64,000 nt of DNA from Bradyrhizobium sp. AZCC 2176 (GCF_036924645.1 NZ_JAZHRX010000001.1:1674001-1738000), one strand, 5' to 3'. Counted from the stretch's first letter, positions 8,518-18,375 are shown. Numbers and translations are program-made. Notes: a model not told the origin generated them from the letters alone.

Positions 8518-9396
8518 ATGCTCGAATTCGACCTCCTCCGCACCTTCGTCGCCGTGGCCGATTGCGGCGGCTTCCATCGTGCGGCCGAACAGCTCCACCT
8601 CACGCAGTCGGCGGTAAGCCAAAAGATCAAGCGCCTCGAACTCGAAACCAAGCGGCCGCTATTCCGTCGCACCACGCGGACGGTCGCGTTGACCGACGAC
8701 GGCGAGATGCTGCTGGATGACGCGCGGCGGCTCCTGCAGCTTGAAGAAGCGGCGCGGCGCCGCCTCAACGCCCCGCAACTATCCGGCATGGTGCGCCTGG
8801 GCGCGGTCGAGGAAGTCGCCAGCGGTTCGCTGCCGCCCGCGCTCGGCCGTTTCGCCAAATTGCATCCGCATGTGAAGCTCGAGGTGCAGATCGGCGTCAG
8901 TTCCGAACTGATCGGAGAGCTCGACGCCGGACGGCTCGACGTGGTGCTGGCCAAGCGTCCGCTCGGCACATCACGCGGGCGTCTTGCATGGCGCGAGCCG
9001 CTGTTATGGACCGCCGCAGACACCTTCGAGCTCGCTCCCGGGGCCCCGTTGCCGCTGGCACTGTACCGCGAGCATTCGGTGTCGCGTGAGGCCGCCCTTC
9101 AGGCGCTGCGCACCAGCGATCTTTCCTGGGAGATCGTCTACACCAGCCCCAGCCTGACCGGTGTCCGCGCCGCGGGCCTCGCCGGCCTTGCCGTCACGCC
9201 CCTGCCGGTGAGCGCCATCGTCGGCGGCTTACGCGTGCTCGGCGCCGCGGAGGGCCTGCCGCGGCTTCCCGATCTCGAATTCGCGATCTTTGAGCGGGAT
9301 CGGCCCGCGGCCGCAGCGGCGGCGCTGGCTGCAACGCTCGCGTCACTTGCGCCGGCTGCAGAACACCCCGTTCGCAGGGCCAGGAAGCGCAACTAG
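8518..9396 (+). CDS. LysR-type regulator, probably of malonate genes
   Basis: A 292-residue LysR regulator. The ATG at 8518 gives the normal N-terminus (MLEFDLLRTFVAVADCGGFHRAAEQLHLTQSAVSQKIKRLE); a TTG nine codons upstream is less likely. The winged HTH covers residues 1-65 and the effector domain follows (GMVRLGAVEEVASGSLPPAL onwards, LDVVLAKRP). Divergent orientation from mdcA and malonyl-CoA decarboxylase suggests it controls them with malonate or malonyl-CoA as effector, like MdcR; that is inference. The stop is only a few bases before the FixK-type box of hemA. Confidence 0.88.
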   Translation: MLEFDLLRTFVAVADCGGFHRAAEQLHLTQSAVSQKIKRLELETKRPLFRRTTRTVALTDDGEMLLDDARRLLQLEEAARRRLNAPQLSGMVRLGAVEEVASGSLPPALGRFAKLHPHVKLEVQIGVSSELIGELDAGRLDVVLAKRPLGTSRGRLAWREPLLWTAADTFELAPGAPLPLALYREHSVSREAALQALRTSDLSWEIVYTSPSLTGVRAAGLAGLAVTPLPVSAIVGGLRVLGAAEGLPRLPDLEFAIFERDRPAAAAAALAATLASLAPAAEHPVRRARKRN

Positions 9397-9400
9397 CGCC

Positions 9401-9414
9401 TTGATCCCGATCAA
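9401..9414 (+). promoter_or_regulatory. FixK/FNR-type box upstream of hemA
   Basis: TTGAT-CCCG-ATCAA is a perfect match to the TTGAT-N4-ATCAA consensus of FixK/FnrN/FNR regulators. It ends 122 bases before the hemA start, leaving room for a class II promoter and a leader of about 90 bases. Oxygen control of hemA through FixLJ/FixK has been reported in Bradyrhizobium japonicum. Confidence 0.8.
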
Positions 9415-9536
9415 CATTTGCTCCGCCTGGGTAGCATCCCGGAGCCGCGCCAAAATGTGGGGATTCGCATAGACATCAAAGCTGGAAAGGCTCTAAAAAG
9501 GCGCGAAGCCAATCCGGCCGGTTCCAGGTCCTTGTG

Positions 9537-10766
9537 ATGGATTACAGCAAATTCTTCAGTGCCGCCCTCAACCGCCTGCATGACGAGCGGCGCTACCGGG
9601 TGTTCGCCGACCTCGAGCGGATCGCGGGCCGCTTCCCGCATGCGGTGTGGCACTCGCCAAAAGGCCCGCGCAATGTCGTGATCTGGTGCTCCAACGACTA
9701 TCTCGGCATGGGCCAGCACCCCAAGGTGGTCGGCGCCATGGTCGAGACCGCCACAAGGGTTGGCACCGGCGCCGGCGGCACCCGCAACATCGCCGGCACC
9801 CATCACCCGCTGGTGCAGCTCGAGCAGGAACTGGCCGATCTGCACGGCAAGGAAGCCTCGCTGCTGTTCACCTCGGGCTACGTCTCGAACCAGACCGGCA
9901 TCTCGACGATCGCCAAACTCATTCCGAACTGCCTCATTCTCTCTGACGCGCTGAACCACAATTCGATGATCGAAGGCGTCCGTCAGGCCGGCTGCGAGCG
10001 GCAGATCTTCCGCCACAACGACCTCGCCCATCTCGAGGAACTCTTGATCGCGGCAGGTCCCGAGCGGCCCAAGCTGATCGCCTGCGAGAGCCTTTATTCG
10101 ATGGATGGCGACGTCGCGCCGCTTTCGAAAATCTGCGATCTCGCCGAGAAATACGGCGCCATGACCTATGTCGACGAGGTCCATGCGGTCGGCATGTACG
10201 GCCCCCGCGGCGGCGGCATTGCCGAGCGTGACGGCGTCATGCACAGGATCGACGTGCTCGAAGGCACGCTGGCCAAGGCGTTCGGCTGCCTCGGTGGCTA
10301 TATTGCGGCTAAGGCCGAGATCATCGACGCGGTCCGCTCCTACGCGCCGGGCTTCATCTTCACGACCGCGCTGCCGCCGGCGATCTGCTCGGCCGCGACC
10401 GCGGCGATCCGGCATCTGAAGACCTCGAACTGGGAACGTGAGCGCCACCAGGACCGCGCCGCCCGGGTCAAGGCGATCCTCAATGCCGCCGGCCTGCCTG
10501 TGATGTCGAACGACACCCATATCGTGCCGCTGTTCGTCGGCGACCCCGAGAAGTGCAAGCAGGCGTCCGATATCCTGCTGGAGGAACACGGCATCTACAT
10601 CCAGCCGATCAACTATCCGACGGTGGCCAAGGGCACCGAGCGGCTGCGGATCACGCCCTCGCCCTACCACGACGACGGGCTGATCGATCGGCTCGCGGAC
10701 GCGCTGCTGCAGGTCTGGGACCGCCTCGGCCTGCCCGTGAAGCAGAAATCGCTGGCGGCCGAGTAA
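9537..10766 (+). CDS. hemA: 5-aminolevulinate synthase
   Basis: Condenses glycine and succinyl-CoA to 5-aminolevulinate, the first committed step of haem synthesis by the C4 route of alphaproteobacteria. It is a PLP enzyme of 409 residues, the usual length. The PLP lysine is K247 in [16 protein letters not shown]. Other signatures are [58 protein letters not shown] and [12 protein letters not shown]. The ATG at 9537 (MDYSKFF) is preferred to the GTG one codon earlier. The FixK-type box upstream suggests induction at low oxygen, matching the haem demand of microaerobic respiration. Confidence 0.97.
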   Translation: MDYSKFFSAALNRLHDERRYRVFADLERIAGRFPHAVWHSPKGPRNVVIWCSNDYLGMGQHPKVVGAMVETATRVGTGAGGTRNIAGTHHPLVQLEQELADLHGKEASLLFTSGYVSNQTGISTIAKLIPNCLILSDALNHNSMIEGVRQAGCERQIFRHNDLAHLEELLIAAGPERPKLIACESLYSMDGDVAPLSKICDLAEKYGAMTYVDEVHAVGMYGPRGGGIAERDGVMHRIDVLEGTLAKAFGCLGGYIAAKAEIIDAVRSYAPGFIFTTALPPAICSAATAAIRHLKTSNWERERHQDRAARVKAILNAAGLPVMSNDTHIVPLFVGDPEKCKQASDILLEEHGIYIQPINYPTVAKGTERLRITPSPYHDDGLIDRLADALLQVWDRLGLPVKQKSLAAE

Positions 10767-10938
10767 CCCTACCCCTCCCAATCCTTCCGAATTGGGCCGG
10801 TAGCGCGGTGCGCTGGCGGCCCAAAGCGTTTATACTGCTCTCTTCCGGCCATTTGTCCGGCTATGGCGCTTGCGCGCTTCCGGCCGGCGTGGAGACAGCA
10901 CGTCCGCATCAAGTGCCGGGAGAGGGAGACCCGCAGCG

Positions 10939-13900
10939 ATGCTGCACGACTGGGGCGTAATCGCCGCCGCGTTCGCCTATATCGGCTTGCTGTTCGTCGT
11001 CGCCAGCTATGGCGACCGCCTGTCGCCGAGCCAGCGCGGCCGCGCCAGCATGCTGATCTATCCGCTGTCGCTGGCGATCTACTGCACCTCCTGGACCTTC
11101 TTCGGCTCGGTCGGCTTCGCCACCCGCACCAGCATCGACTTCCTCGCGATCTATGTCGGCCCGATCCTGATGATCGGGCTTTGCACGCCGCTACTGCGGC
11201 GCGTGATCCAGCTCGCCAAGTCGCAGAACATCACCTCGATCGCCGACTTCATCGCCGCGCGTTACGGCAAGAGCCAGGCGGTCGCCGCCACCGTGGCCAT
11301 GATCGCGATCGTAGGCTCGGTGCCCTACATCGCGCTGCAGCTCAAGGCGGTGGCGTCCTCGCTGGAGACGATCCTGACTGAGGACAAGCTGTTCTCCTCG
11401 ATTCCGCTGATCGGCGACATCGCGCTGGTCGTGACCCTGGCGATGGCGGCATTCGCCGTGCTGTTCGGCACCCGCCAGACCGACGCCACCGAGCACCAGC
11501 ACGGCCTGATGCTGGCGATCGCCACCGAATCCATCGTCAAGCTGGTGGCCTTTATCGCCGCCGGCGCCTTCGTCACCTTCTGGATGTTCACGCCCGTTGA
11601 GCTGATCGAGCGCGCGATAAAGACGCCGGAGGCGGTGCGCGCGATCAGCTATGTGCCGTCGATCGGCAATTTCCTCACCATGACGCTGCTGTCGTTTTGC
11701 GCGATCATGCTGCTGCCGCGGCAGTTCCACGTCAGCGTGGTCGAGAATTCCAGCCTCGAGGAGGTCCGCCGCGCGCGCTGGCTGTTCCCGCTCTATCTGG
11801 TCGCCATCAACCTGTTCGTGATTCCAATCGCGATCGCCGGCCTCGTCACCTTCCCGTTCGGCGCCGTCGACAGCGACATGTATGTGCTGGCGCTGCCGAT
11901 CGAGGCCAATTCCGCCCTCCTCAGCATTGCCGTATTCGTCGGCGGCCTGTCGGCCGCGACCGCGATGGTGATCGTGGAATGCGTCGCGCTCTCCATCATG
12001 GTCTCCAACGATATCGTGTTGCCGATGGTGCTGCAGGGAAGCCCCGGGGCGCGCGACGGCAGCAAGGATTTCGGTGACTTCCTGCTCAAGATCCGGCGCT
12101 TTGCGATCTTCGCCATCATGGTGATGGCGTATTTCTACTATCGCGCGCTCGGCAACACCCAGTTGGCGGCGATCGGCCTGCTGTCATTCGCAGCGCTTGC
12201 GCAACTGGCACCGGCCTTCTTCGGCGGCCTGCTGTGGCGGCAGGGAACCGCGCGCGGGGCGATGGGCGGCATGCTGCTGGGCATCGCGGTGTGGGTCTAC
12301 ACGCTGTTCCTGCCGAGTTTTCTGGAAGGCAGTCCCGCCGGTCTGCTGCTGTTGCAGCAAGGCCCGTTCGGCATCACGGCGCTGCGTCCGCAAGCGCTGC
12401 TCGGCACCGATCTGCCGCCGCTGATGCACGGCGTGTTCTGGTCGCTTTCGCTCAACATCCTGACCTATGTCGTGATGTCGCTCGCGCGCCAGCCCTCCTC
12501 GATCGAACGGCTGCAGGCGGACCTGTTCGTGCCGAACACGCTGACGCCGACCGCCCCGACCTTCCGGCGCTGGCGCACCACGGTGACCGTGCAGGACATC
12601 CAGAGCACGGTGGCGCAATATCTCGGCCCCGAGCGCGCTGCCCAGGCCTTCGAGACCTTTGCCGCCAATCATCCCGGCAATCTCGATCCGGCCGCTCCGG
12701 CCGATTTCGAGTTGCTGCAATACGCCGAACGCCTGATCGCCTCCTCGATCGGGGCGGCGTCCTCGCGCCTGGTGATGTCGCTTCTGCTGCGCAAGCGCAC
12801 CGTCTCCGCCAAGGCCGCGCTGAAGCTGCTCGACGATTCCCACGCCGCGCTGCATTTCAACCGCGAGATCCTGCAGACTGCGCTCAACCATGTGCGCCAG
12901 GGCATCGCAGTGTTCGACGCCGATCTGCAACTGATCTGCTCGAACCACCAGTTCGGCGAAATTCTCGCGCTGCCGCCGCATTTGGTTCAACTCGGCATTC
13001 CCTTGCAGGAAATCCTGGAATTCATGGGCGCAGTCAGCGCCTCAGGCGCCGGCGATCTCGATACGCTGCTGGAGCGGCGGCTGGCCGCCTACACCACCGA
13101 GGGCGAGCCCTATCTGGAGCGCCTGCCCGACCGGCACATGGTGATCGAGGTCCGCTCCAACCGGATGCCGGGCGGCGGCTTCGTCATCACCTTCTCCGAC
13201 GTCACGCCGAGCTTCGAGGCCGCCGAAGCGCTGGAACGCGCCAATGCGACGCTGGAAAAGCGCGTGCGCGACCGCACCGAGGAACTCACCCGCCTGAATT
13301 CCGAACTGGCGCAGGCCAAGAGCACCGCCGAGGACGCCAATATCTCGAAGACCCGGTTCCTGGCGGCCGCCAGCCACGACATCCTGCAGCCGCTCAACGC
13401 GGCGCGGCTTTACGTGACCAGCCTGGTCGAACGACAGAACGGCGGCGAGGATTCGCGCCTGGTCGAGAACATCGACGACTCGCTGGAGGCGATCGAGGAG
13501 ATCCTCGGCGCGCTGCTGGACATCTCGCGGCTCGATGCGGGGGCGATGACGACCTCGATCTCAAGCTTCAAGATGGCTGACCTGATGCGCTCGCTCGAGA
13601 TTGAGTTCGCGCCGATCGCCCGCGCCAAGGGGCTGGAACTGGCCTTCGTGCCCTGCTCGCTGCCGGTGCAATCCGACCGCTCGCTGCTGCGCCGGCTGCT
13701 GCAGAATTTCATCTCCAACGCCATCAAATACACCCCGCGCGGGCGCGTGCTGGTCGGTTGCCGCCGCCACGGACAGTCGCTGCGGATCGGCGTCTACGAC
13801 ACCGGCGTGGGTATTCCCGTGACGAAACGCGGCGAGATCTTCAAGGAGTTTCACCGCCTCGAACAGGGCGCGCGGATCGCCCGCGGCCTCGGTCTTGGCT

Positions 13901-14451
13901 TGTCGATCGTCGAGCGGCTGGCGCGCGTGCTCAACCACGGCATCGCGATCGACGCTAACGTCAGTGGCGGCTCGGTGTTTTCGGTGACGGTGCCGATCGC
14001 CAAGGCGATCGACCACACCGCCGCGGTCACCAGCGCCACGCCGCTCTCCAGAACGCCGATAAGCGGCGCGCTGGTCGTCTGCATCGAGAACGACCCGGCG
14101 ATCCTCGACGGTATGAAGACGCTGCTGACGGCGTGGGACGCCGAGGTGATCGCGGTCACCGACCCCGACGCCGCGATCGCGGCGGTCGAAGCCTCCGGCA
14201 GCAGCGTGACCGGCCTTCTGGTCGATTATCATCTCGACCGCGGCAACGGCGTCGCCGCGATCCGCGAGATCCGCCGCCGCTTCGGCGAAAATATTCCGGC
14301 CATCCTGATCACGGCGGATCGCAGCCCGAACGTCCGAGCCGCCGCGCGCGAGGAAAACATCGCGATCCTCAACAAGCCGGTGAAGCCAGCTTCACTTCGC
14401 GCCCTGCTCGGCCAGTGGCGGGCGCAACAGATGGTGGCGGCGGCGGAGTAG
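10939..14451 (+). CDS. SLC5-fused hybrid sensor histidine kinase, CrbS/MxtR type
   Basis: A 1170-residue membrane sensor. The start is the ATG at 10939 (MLHDWGVIAAAFAYIGLLF); a GGAGAGGGAG stretch lies about 10 bases upstream. Residues 1-520 form a sodium/solute symporter (SLC5) domain with about 13 membrane segments. A STAC-like linker (about 544-630) and a PAS domain (about 645-765, ILQTALNHVRQGIAVFDADL) follow. The HisKA domain has H813 in SHDILQPLNAARL, then the ATPase domain (N box NFISNAIKYTPRG, DTGVGIP, RGLGLGLSIV), and a C-terminal receiver with D1096 in LLVDYHL and lysine in ILNKPVKP. In Vibrio and Pseudomonas such kinases (CrbS, MxtR) control acetate use genes with a LuxR-type partner; here the partner and an ActP-like transporter are adjacent. 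Confidence 0.93.
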   Translation: MLHDWGVIAAAFAYIGLLFVVASYGDRLSPSQRGRASMLIYPLSLAIYCTSWTFFGSVGFATRTSIDFLAIYVGPILMIGLCTPLLRRVIQLAKSQNITSIADFIAARYGKSQAVAATVAMIAIVGSVPYIALQLKAVASSLETILTEDKLFSSIPLIGDIALVVTLAMAAFAVLFGTRQTDATEHQHGLMLAIATESIVKLVAFIAAGAFVTFWMFTPVELIERAIKTPEAVRAISYVPSIGNFLTMTLLSFCAIMLLPRQFHVSVVENSSLEEVRRARWLFPLYLVAINLFVIPIAIAGLVTFPFGAVDSDMYVLALPIEANSALLSIAVFVGGLSAATAMVIVECVALSIMVSNDIVLPMVLQGSPGARDGSKDFGDFLLKIRRFAIFAIMVMAYFYYRALGNTQLAAIGLLSFAALAQLAPAFFGGLLWRQGTARGAMGGMLLGIAVWVYTLFLPSFLEGSPAGLLLLQQGPFGITALRPQALLGTDLPPLMHGVFWSLSLNILTYVVMSLARQPSSIERLQADLFVPNTLTPTAPTFRRWRTTVTVQDIQSTVAQYLGPERAAQAFETFAANHPGNLDPAAPADFELLQYAERLIASSIGAASSRLVMSLLLRKRTVSAKAALKLLDDSHAALHFNREILQTALNHVRQGIAVFDADLQLICSNHQFGEILALPPHLVQLGIPLQEILEFMGAVSASGAGDLDTLLERRLAAYTTEGEPYLERLPDRHMVIEVRSNRMPGGGFVITFSDVTPSFEAAEALERANATLEKRVRDRTEELTRLNSELAQAKSTAEDANISKTRFLAAASHDILQPLNAARLYVTSLVERQNGGEDSRLVENIDDSLEAIEEILGALLDISRLDAGAMTTSISSFKMADLMRSLEIEFAPIARAKGLELAFVPCSLPVQSDRSLLRRLLQNFISNAIKYTPRGRVLVGCRRHGQSLRIGVYDTGVGIPVTKRGEIFKEFHRLEQGARIARGLGLGLSIVERLARVLNHGIAIDANVSGGSVFSVTVPIAKAIDHTAAVTSATPLSRTPISGALVVCIENDPAILDGMKTLLTAWDAEVIAVTDPDAAIAAVEASGSSVTGLLVDYHLDRGNGVAAIREIRRRFGENIPAILITADRSPNVRAAAREENIAILNKPVKPASLRALLGQWRAQQMVAAAE

Positions 14452-14453
14452 CT

Positions 14454-14582
14454 CCGTCATTTGCGGGATGGTCCGAAGGACCAGACCTCAGGGGTGCAAT
14501 TTCAATTCGGGGAATCTCGAGATTCTCAGGTGCGCAATCGCGCACCATAGTTCGATGCTGCGCATCGCCCCGGAACGACACT
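14454..14582. repeat. Palindromic intergenic repeat, diverged copy
   Basis: Ends resemble the element at 4049-4129 (CGTCATTTGCGGG at the left, CCCCGGAACGAC at the right). Internal hairpins include GGTCCGAAGGACC, GGGGAATCTCGAGATTCTC and GGTGCGCAATCGCGCACC. It fills the gap between the convergent kinase and response regulator genes and may serve as a bidirectional transcription end. Confidence 0.65.
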
Positions 14583-14586
14583 GACA

Positions 14587-15261
14587 TCACCCCGTCGGCG
14601 TGCCCTGGCGCCACTGGCCGCCGGAGATTTTCGCGGCCGCAATCACGGCCTGCGTCCGGCTTTCGACGCCGAGCTTCTGCAGGATCGCCGAAACATGCGC
14701 CTTGATCGTCGCTTCCGACACGCCGAGCTCATAGGCGATCTGCTTGTTGAGCAGGCCCTCCGACAGCATCATCAGCACGCGCACCTGCTGCGGGGTCAGC
14801 GTGACGAGACGATCGCGCAGCCGCGCCATGTCGGGATCGTCGGCCGACGAAAGGTCGGTGTCCGGCGGGACCCAGACGTCGCCCTCCATCACCTTCATGA
14901 TGGCGTCGCGCAGCGTTTCGACGCCGAAGCGCTTGGGGATGAAGCCCGAGGCGCCGAAGTCGAGCGACCTTCGGATCGTGCCGGCATCGTCGCTCGCGGA
15001 CACGATGATCACCGGGATCGCGGGAAACTGTGCGCGCAGGTAGATCAAGCCGGAGAATCCCGAGATCCCCGGCATGGTGAGATCGAGCAGGATCAAATCG
15101 ACGTCGGAATCCCGTTCCAGCAGCGCGGTGAGATCATCGAACGACCCCGCCTCGCTGATGACGGCCGACGCCACGACACTGCCAACCGCCTGCCGCAAGG
15201 CGTCGCGGAATAGCGGGTGGTCATCGGCGATGACGAGGTGGGTATTGGCAGCAGCAGTCAT
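14587..15261 (-). CDS. LuxR/NarL-type response regulator, CrbR/ErdR type
   Basis: A 224-residue response regulator, convergent with the SLC5-fused kinase and very likely its partner. The receiver domain has the acidic pair DD in VIADDHPLFRDAL, phospho-acceptor D60 in LILLDLTMPG and lysine in GFIPKRFG. The C-terminal LuxR HTH covers about residues 155-215 (LTPQQVRVLMMLSEGLLNKQ, then IAYELGVSEATIKAHVSAIL). Homologous CrbR/ErdR proteins activate acetyl-CoA synthetase and related genes. Here the likely local targets are the DUF4212-ActP operon and perhaps the MHS transporter; that is inference from position and a shared upstream motif. Confidence 0.92.
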   Translation of the reverse strand: MTAAANTHLVIADDHPLFRDALRQAVGSVVASAVISEAGSFDDLTALLERDSDVDLILLDLTMPGISGFSGLIYLRAQFPAIPVIIVSASDDAGTIRRSLDFGASGFIPKRFGVETLRDAIMKVMEGDVWVPPDTDLSSADDPDMARLRDRLVTLTPQQVRVLMMLSEGLLNKQIAYELGVSEATIKAHVSAILQKLGVESRTQAVIAAAKISGGQWRQGTPTG

Positions 15262-15444
15262 CTACTTCTTGCGAAAAGCGTTGCGGCAAACCGGTGACCA
15301 TTTTTCCGCAGGCCTGCCAAGCGGTTTGGCAATTGTCCCCTGCCCGGCTGTCGCATGCAAGCGCCCAATTCTCTCACGCGGTAAAGCAGTTAACCGCCCG
15401 ATTTGTGCACCGCAACAAGGTGACGGGATTCCGTGCGTCCTTAA

Positions 15445-17577
15445 TCAATCCCCGAACAGCAGATCGCGGGTCAGCTTGTCGACGGCGCGGACCGCCTGGA
15501 GCGCCACACGCAAACGGTCGTAATCGCGGGCCGGCAATTGCTTGACCGAGACGGTGTTGGCAGGCGGTGTCCCGTGAGCGATATCCTCAATCTGCTGCGA
15601 CAGGATGAGATCGAGAAATATGCCCTGAGCCTCGACCAGCGTATCGAGATCGGTCTCGCTCACGTGAACAAGCGCCTTCACGCCAGCGAGCCGCGCCGGC
15701 GTCGATCGGTCGGTCACATGGTAACGGATCGCCATGGCCCGCGCCGCGGCGACAATGCCGAACAGCCCGGCTGCCTTGAGGTCGATGCGGCCGCCTTCGG
15801 TACGGATGCCGCCGAAGAATTTCAGGCTCACGGGAACGCTGACACTTTCGACCAGGAGCTTGGCGAACGCGGCCTGGCCTTCGGCCGCGGCGAAGGCCGC
15901 CTGCCTCACGGCCACGGCCAAGCCGCCTTCGCCGTGAACCGCCCGCAGGTCGAAGAAGATATCGACGGACAGCAGATCGCTGGGGTTAGAGCGCATGATC
16001 CAGTGGTCGATCCGATTCCGCCACGTTGCGACGGAACCACGCCACGGCGCGTTCTTCGCCATCACGCCGCCCTTGCAATACGGCACGCCGGCCTCGTGCA
16101 GGATGTCCGCGACATGCGTGCCGAGCGCCGCGAACCAGCGATCCTCCTCGCTATCAGGTTCGCCGCGCTCGAAAATCACGGCATTGTCCTGGTCCATCGC
16201 CAGCATGCTTTCGCCGCGGCCGGCCGAGCCGAGCACGACCACGGCATAGCCGCACGGGGGCCCGCCCTGGCCGCGCTCCCGCATGATCCGCTCGGCGATC
16301 ACGGCGGCCTGACCGGTGAGCGCGCCGAGTTCGCGGGAAATCACTTCCGCGATATCGCGACCGGAAAGTCCTTCCGCCATCAGAGATTCCGCGACCCGCG
16401 GCAGCTTGGCCCAGGCAAGCGCCAAGGCGTGCGCGTCCGCGGCATCGTCAATCTCTTCGCCGAGCGAAATGGCCTCCCCGGCGCGTAACCGCAGCAGGTC
16501 TCGCGCGGACAATGCCCCGATCACGCGGCCGGCTTCGTCGATGACACCGAGATGGCGGGTCTTGAGACGGTTCATGCGGCCGATGGCGCGATAGACAAAG
16601 GCGTCCGCGGAAACCGCTGCCAGCGGATGGCTCATGATCTGCCTGACCGGCAATTCGAGCGCGGCGGCGCCGAAGCGGGCGATCGCGCGCAGCACGTCGT
16701 GTTCCGTGACAATCCCTGCCTCCGCGGCCTTCACGTCGCCGGAAGCGGCGTTGGGCGCCACATACAGCGCCGACGTTCTCTCGCTCGCCAGCCGCGCGAG
16801 GACCTCGTGGACCGAAATGCCGGATGCCACAAAGACCGGAGGCATCCGCATGATATCGCGATTGCGGTGCCGATAGGCGTAGCTGTCGAAACGTTTCAGC
16901 GTTCGTTCCGCGTCGGCGCGTTCCGGAGCTTCGACGGCCTGGATCCAGCCGGCCCGCGCCTCATCGTCGAGTACGGAAGTAAGGGCGAGGCACGCCCGTT
17001 CGGCCTCGGCAATGGTACGGATGCCGTGGTCGCGCAACTTCGGCACCAGCGCCACAAACACCCGCGCCGCCGTTATGGCGTCGCCGAGCGCGGAATGCCG
17101 GTCGACGACGTCGACACCCATCCAGGCGGCGAGTTCGTCGAGCGAATAGCCAGCCAGTTCGGGTGCGGCGATCTGCGCCAACTGCCGCGTGTCGAGCGTG
17201 CGTGGCCGTATCCAGGGCAGGCCGGCGAGATCGCATTCGCGCTTCAGCACCGCAAGGTCGAACCCTACCGCGTGCCCGATCACCGGTGCCTGGCCGAGAA
17301 ACGAACGGAAGCCCGGCCAGACATCGGCAAACAACGGCGAGCCGGCGACCATGGCGTCGTCGATGCCGTGAATGCGCGTCGTTTCGACCGGGATCGATTG
17401 ACCGGCCGGCCGCAGCAATTGACGGAAGGATTCGCCGGCAACCAGCTTTCCGGCCGACAGTCGCACTCCGGCAAGCTCGATCACCCGCGCCTTGCGCGGA
17501 TCGAGGCCAGTGGTCTCGGTATCGATGACAACGGCGTCGAGCGACAAAAGCGGGGCGCCGCCAATCGTCCTGTCCAT
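15445..17577 (-). CDS. Exonuclease-CBS-DUF294 nucleotidyltransferase fusion (710 aa)
   Basis: A three-part protein. Residues 10-180 are a DnaQ-like DEDDh 3'-5' exonuclease with all acidic residues visible: D19 and E21 (DTETTGLD), D107 (GHAVGFDL), H161 and D166 (DRHSALGDA). Residues about 243-370 are a pair of CBS domains (PVFVASGISVHEVLARL; PVRQIMSHPLAAV), which commonly bind adenine nucleotides. Residues about 440-700 are DUF294, with a nucleotidyltransferase motif GSAGRGES (450-457) and D462/D464 in DQDNA. CBS-DUF294 proteins are resident in ActP/CrbSR neighbourhoods and resemble GlnD-type uridylyltransferases; the substrate is unknown. It probably links nucleotide state to acetate uptake control. 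Confidence 0.9.
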   Translation of the reverse strand: MDRTIGGAPLLSLDAVVIDTETTGLDPRKARVIELAGVRLSAGKLVAGESFRQLLRPAGQSIPVETTRIHGIDDAMVAGSPLFADVWPGFRSFLGQAPVIGHAVGFDLAVLKRECDLAGLPWIRPRTLDTRQLAQIAAPELAGYSLDELAAWMGVDVVDRHSALGDAITAARVFVALVPKLRDHGIRTIAEAERACLALTSVLDDEARAGWIQAVEAPERADAERTLKRFDSYAYRHRNRDIMRMPPVFVASGISVHEVLARLASERTSALYVAPNAASGDVKAAEAGIVTEHDVLRAIARFGAAALELPVRQIMSHPLAAVSADAFVYRAIGRMNRLKTRHLGVIDEAGRVIGALSARDLLRLRAGEAISLGEEIDDAADAHALALAWAKLPRVAESLMAEGLSGRDIAEVISRELGALTGQAAVIAERIMRERGQGGPPCGYAVVVLGSAGRGESMLAMDQDNAVIFERGEPDSEEDRWFAALGTHVADILHEAGVPYCKGGVMAKNAPWRGSVATWRNRIDHWIMRSNPSDLLSVDIFFDLRAVHGEGGLAVAVRQAAFAAAEGQAAFAKLLVESVSVPVSLKFFGGIRTEGGRIDLKAAGLFGIVAAARAMAIRYHVTDRSTPARLAGVKALVHVSETDLDTLVEAQGIFLDLILSQQIEDIAHGTPPANTVSVKQLPARDYDRLRVALQAVRAVDKLTRDLLFGD

Positions 17578-17640
17578 CGCCCCTCCCTTTCGCGCGGCGG
17601 CCGCGCGATCGGCCCGGCGCCGGGACGGCCGAATGCCGTC

Positions 17641-18249
17641 CTACTTCTGCAGCGCGGCAGTCAATGCGGATGCATCGATCCGGTCGACCAGTTCATCATG
17701 GATGTTGCACAGGCTGACACGAAGGTAGTTGCGCGTGGTCTGAAAATCCCGCCCGCGCAGCTTTTCGTGGATCGGCATCATGGCAAAGTAGTCCTCCGCC
17801 AGCGGTTCGGGAATGTCCATCACCCGCTTCGGCGCGTGTCCCCCCACCAGGTCGAGCCGGTGCTCGAGCTCGCGCCGCGCTTCCTGCCAGCCGGCCTCGC
17901 CGATCGACGGCGGCACCGGATAACGGTCGAAAACCGAAAGCACGACTGCGATGATCCGGTCGAGCACCACCCGGCGATTCTCGCCGGCGTGCGGGCGCAA
18001 AACCACGTCGACCGTCTCGCCCACCATCGAAAGACCGAGCGGAAACGCCCGCCAGCGCGCATGTTCGACCGATTTGGCGAACCCTTCCTCGGCAAACAGC
18101 ACCTTGGCGTAGTGGCCCGCGCGGGCACGGGAATATTCGTAGATTCCCTTCTGCACGATGAAAGCCGACTGCGCATTGATGAAGTCGGCAAGCGCCTCAC
18201 GGTCGCGAATTGGCGGGCGCGGGCGAAAGAACTTTTCGAACAGCTTCAT
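17641..18249 (-). CDS. Conserved hypothetical protein of the ActP neighbourhood (202 aa)
   Basis: The start is the ATG at 18249 (MKLFEKFFRPRPPIRDREALADFINAQS) behind AGGAAGG. It is a soluble, mostly helical protein without signal peptide or membrane segment. Visible features are QKGIYEYSRARAGHYAKVLF, RWRAFPLGLSMVGETVDVVLRP and a C-terminal RNYLRVSLCNIHDELVDRID. I recognise no catalytic motif. It lies 63 bases upstream of the exonuclease-DUF294 gene on the same strand, so they are probably co-transcribed, and it is divergent from the DUF4212-ActP operon, which suggests a role in regulating that transport system. Confidence 0.75.
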   Translation of the reverse strand: MKLFEKFFRPRPPIRDREALADFINAQSAFIVQKGIYEYSRARAGHYAKVLFAEEGFAKSVEHARWRAFPLGLSMVGETVDVVLRPHAGENRRVVLDRIIAVVLSVFDRYPVPPSIGEAGWQEARRELEHRLDLVGGHAPKRVMDIPEPLAEDYFAMMPIHEKLRGRDFQTTRNYLRVSLCNIHDELVDRIDASALTAALQK

Positions 18250-18364
18250 CGCGGGCCTTCCTGCCAGATGGACCAAGTTAGTTCGCCAGCATTTCCGGCA
18301 TTTGCCAAGCTCGCATCCTGAAGGGGCGCATCACTCTTAGCAGTTGCAGCAACTTTATTCCCCC

Positions 18365-18375
18365 AAAGTACTATT
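18365..18375. promoter_or_regulatory. AAAGTACTATT motif upstream of the DUF4212-ActP operon
   Basis: AAAGTACTATT, with the palindromic core AGTACT, sits about 165 bases before the DUF4212 start in the divergent promoter region. The same 11 bases occur at 22158-22168 before the MHS transporter gene. Each copy also has a nearby CCACC/GGTGG and a GGG/CCC flank. It is a candidate site for the neighbouring CrbR-type regulator. Confidence 0.4.
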
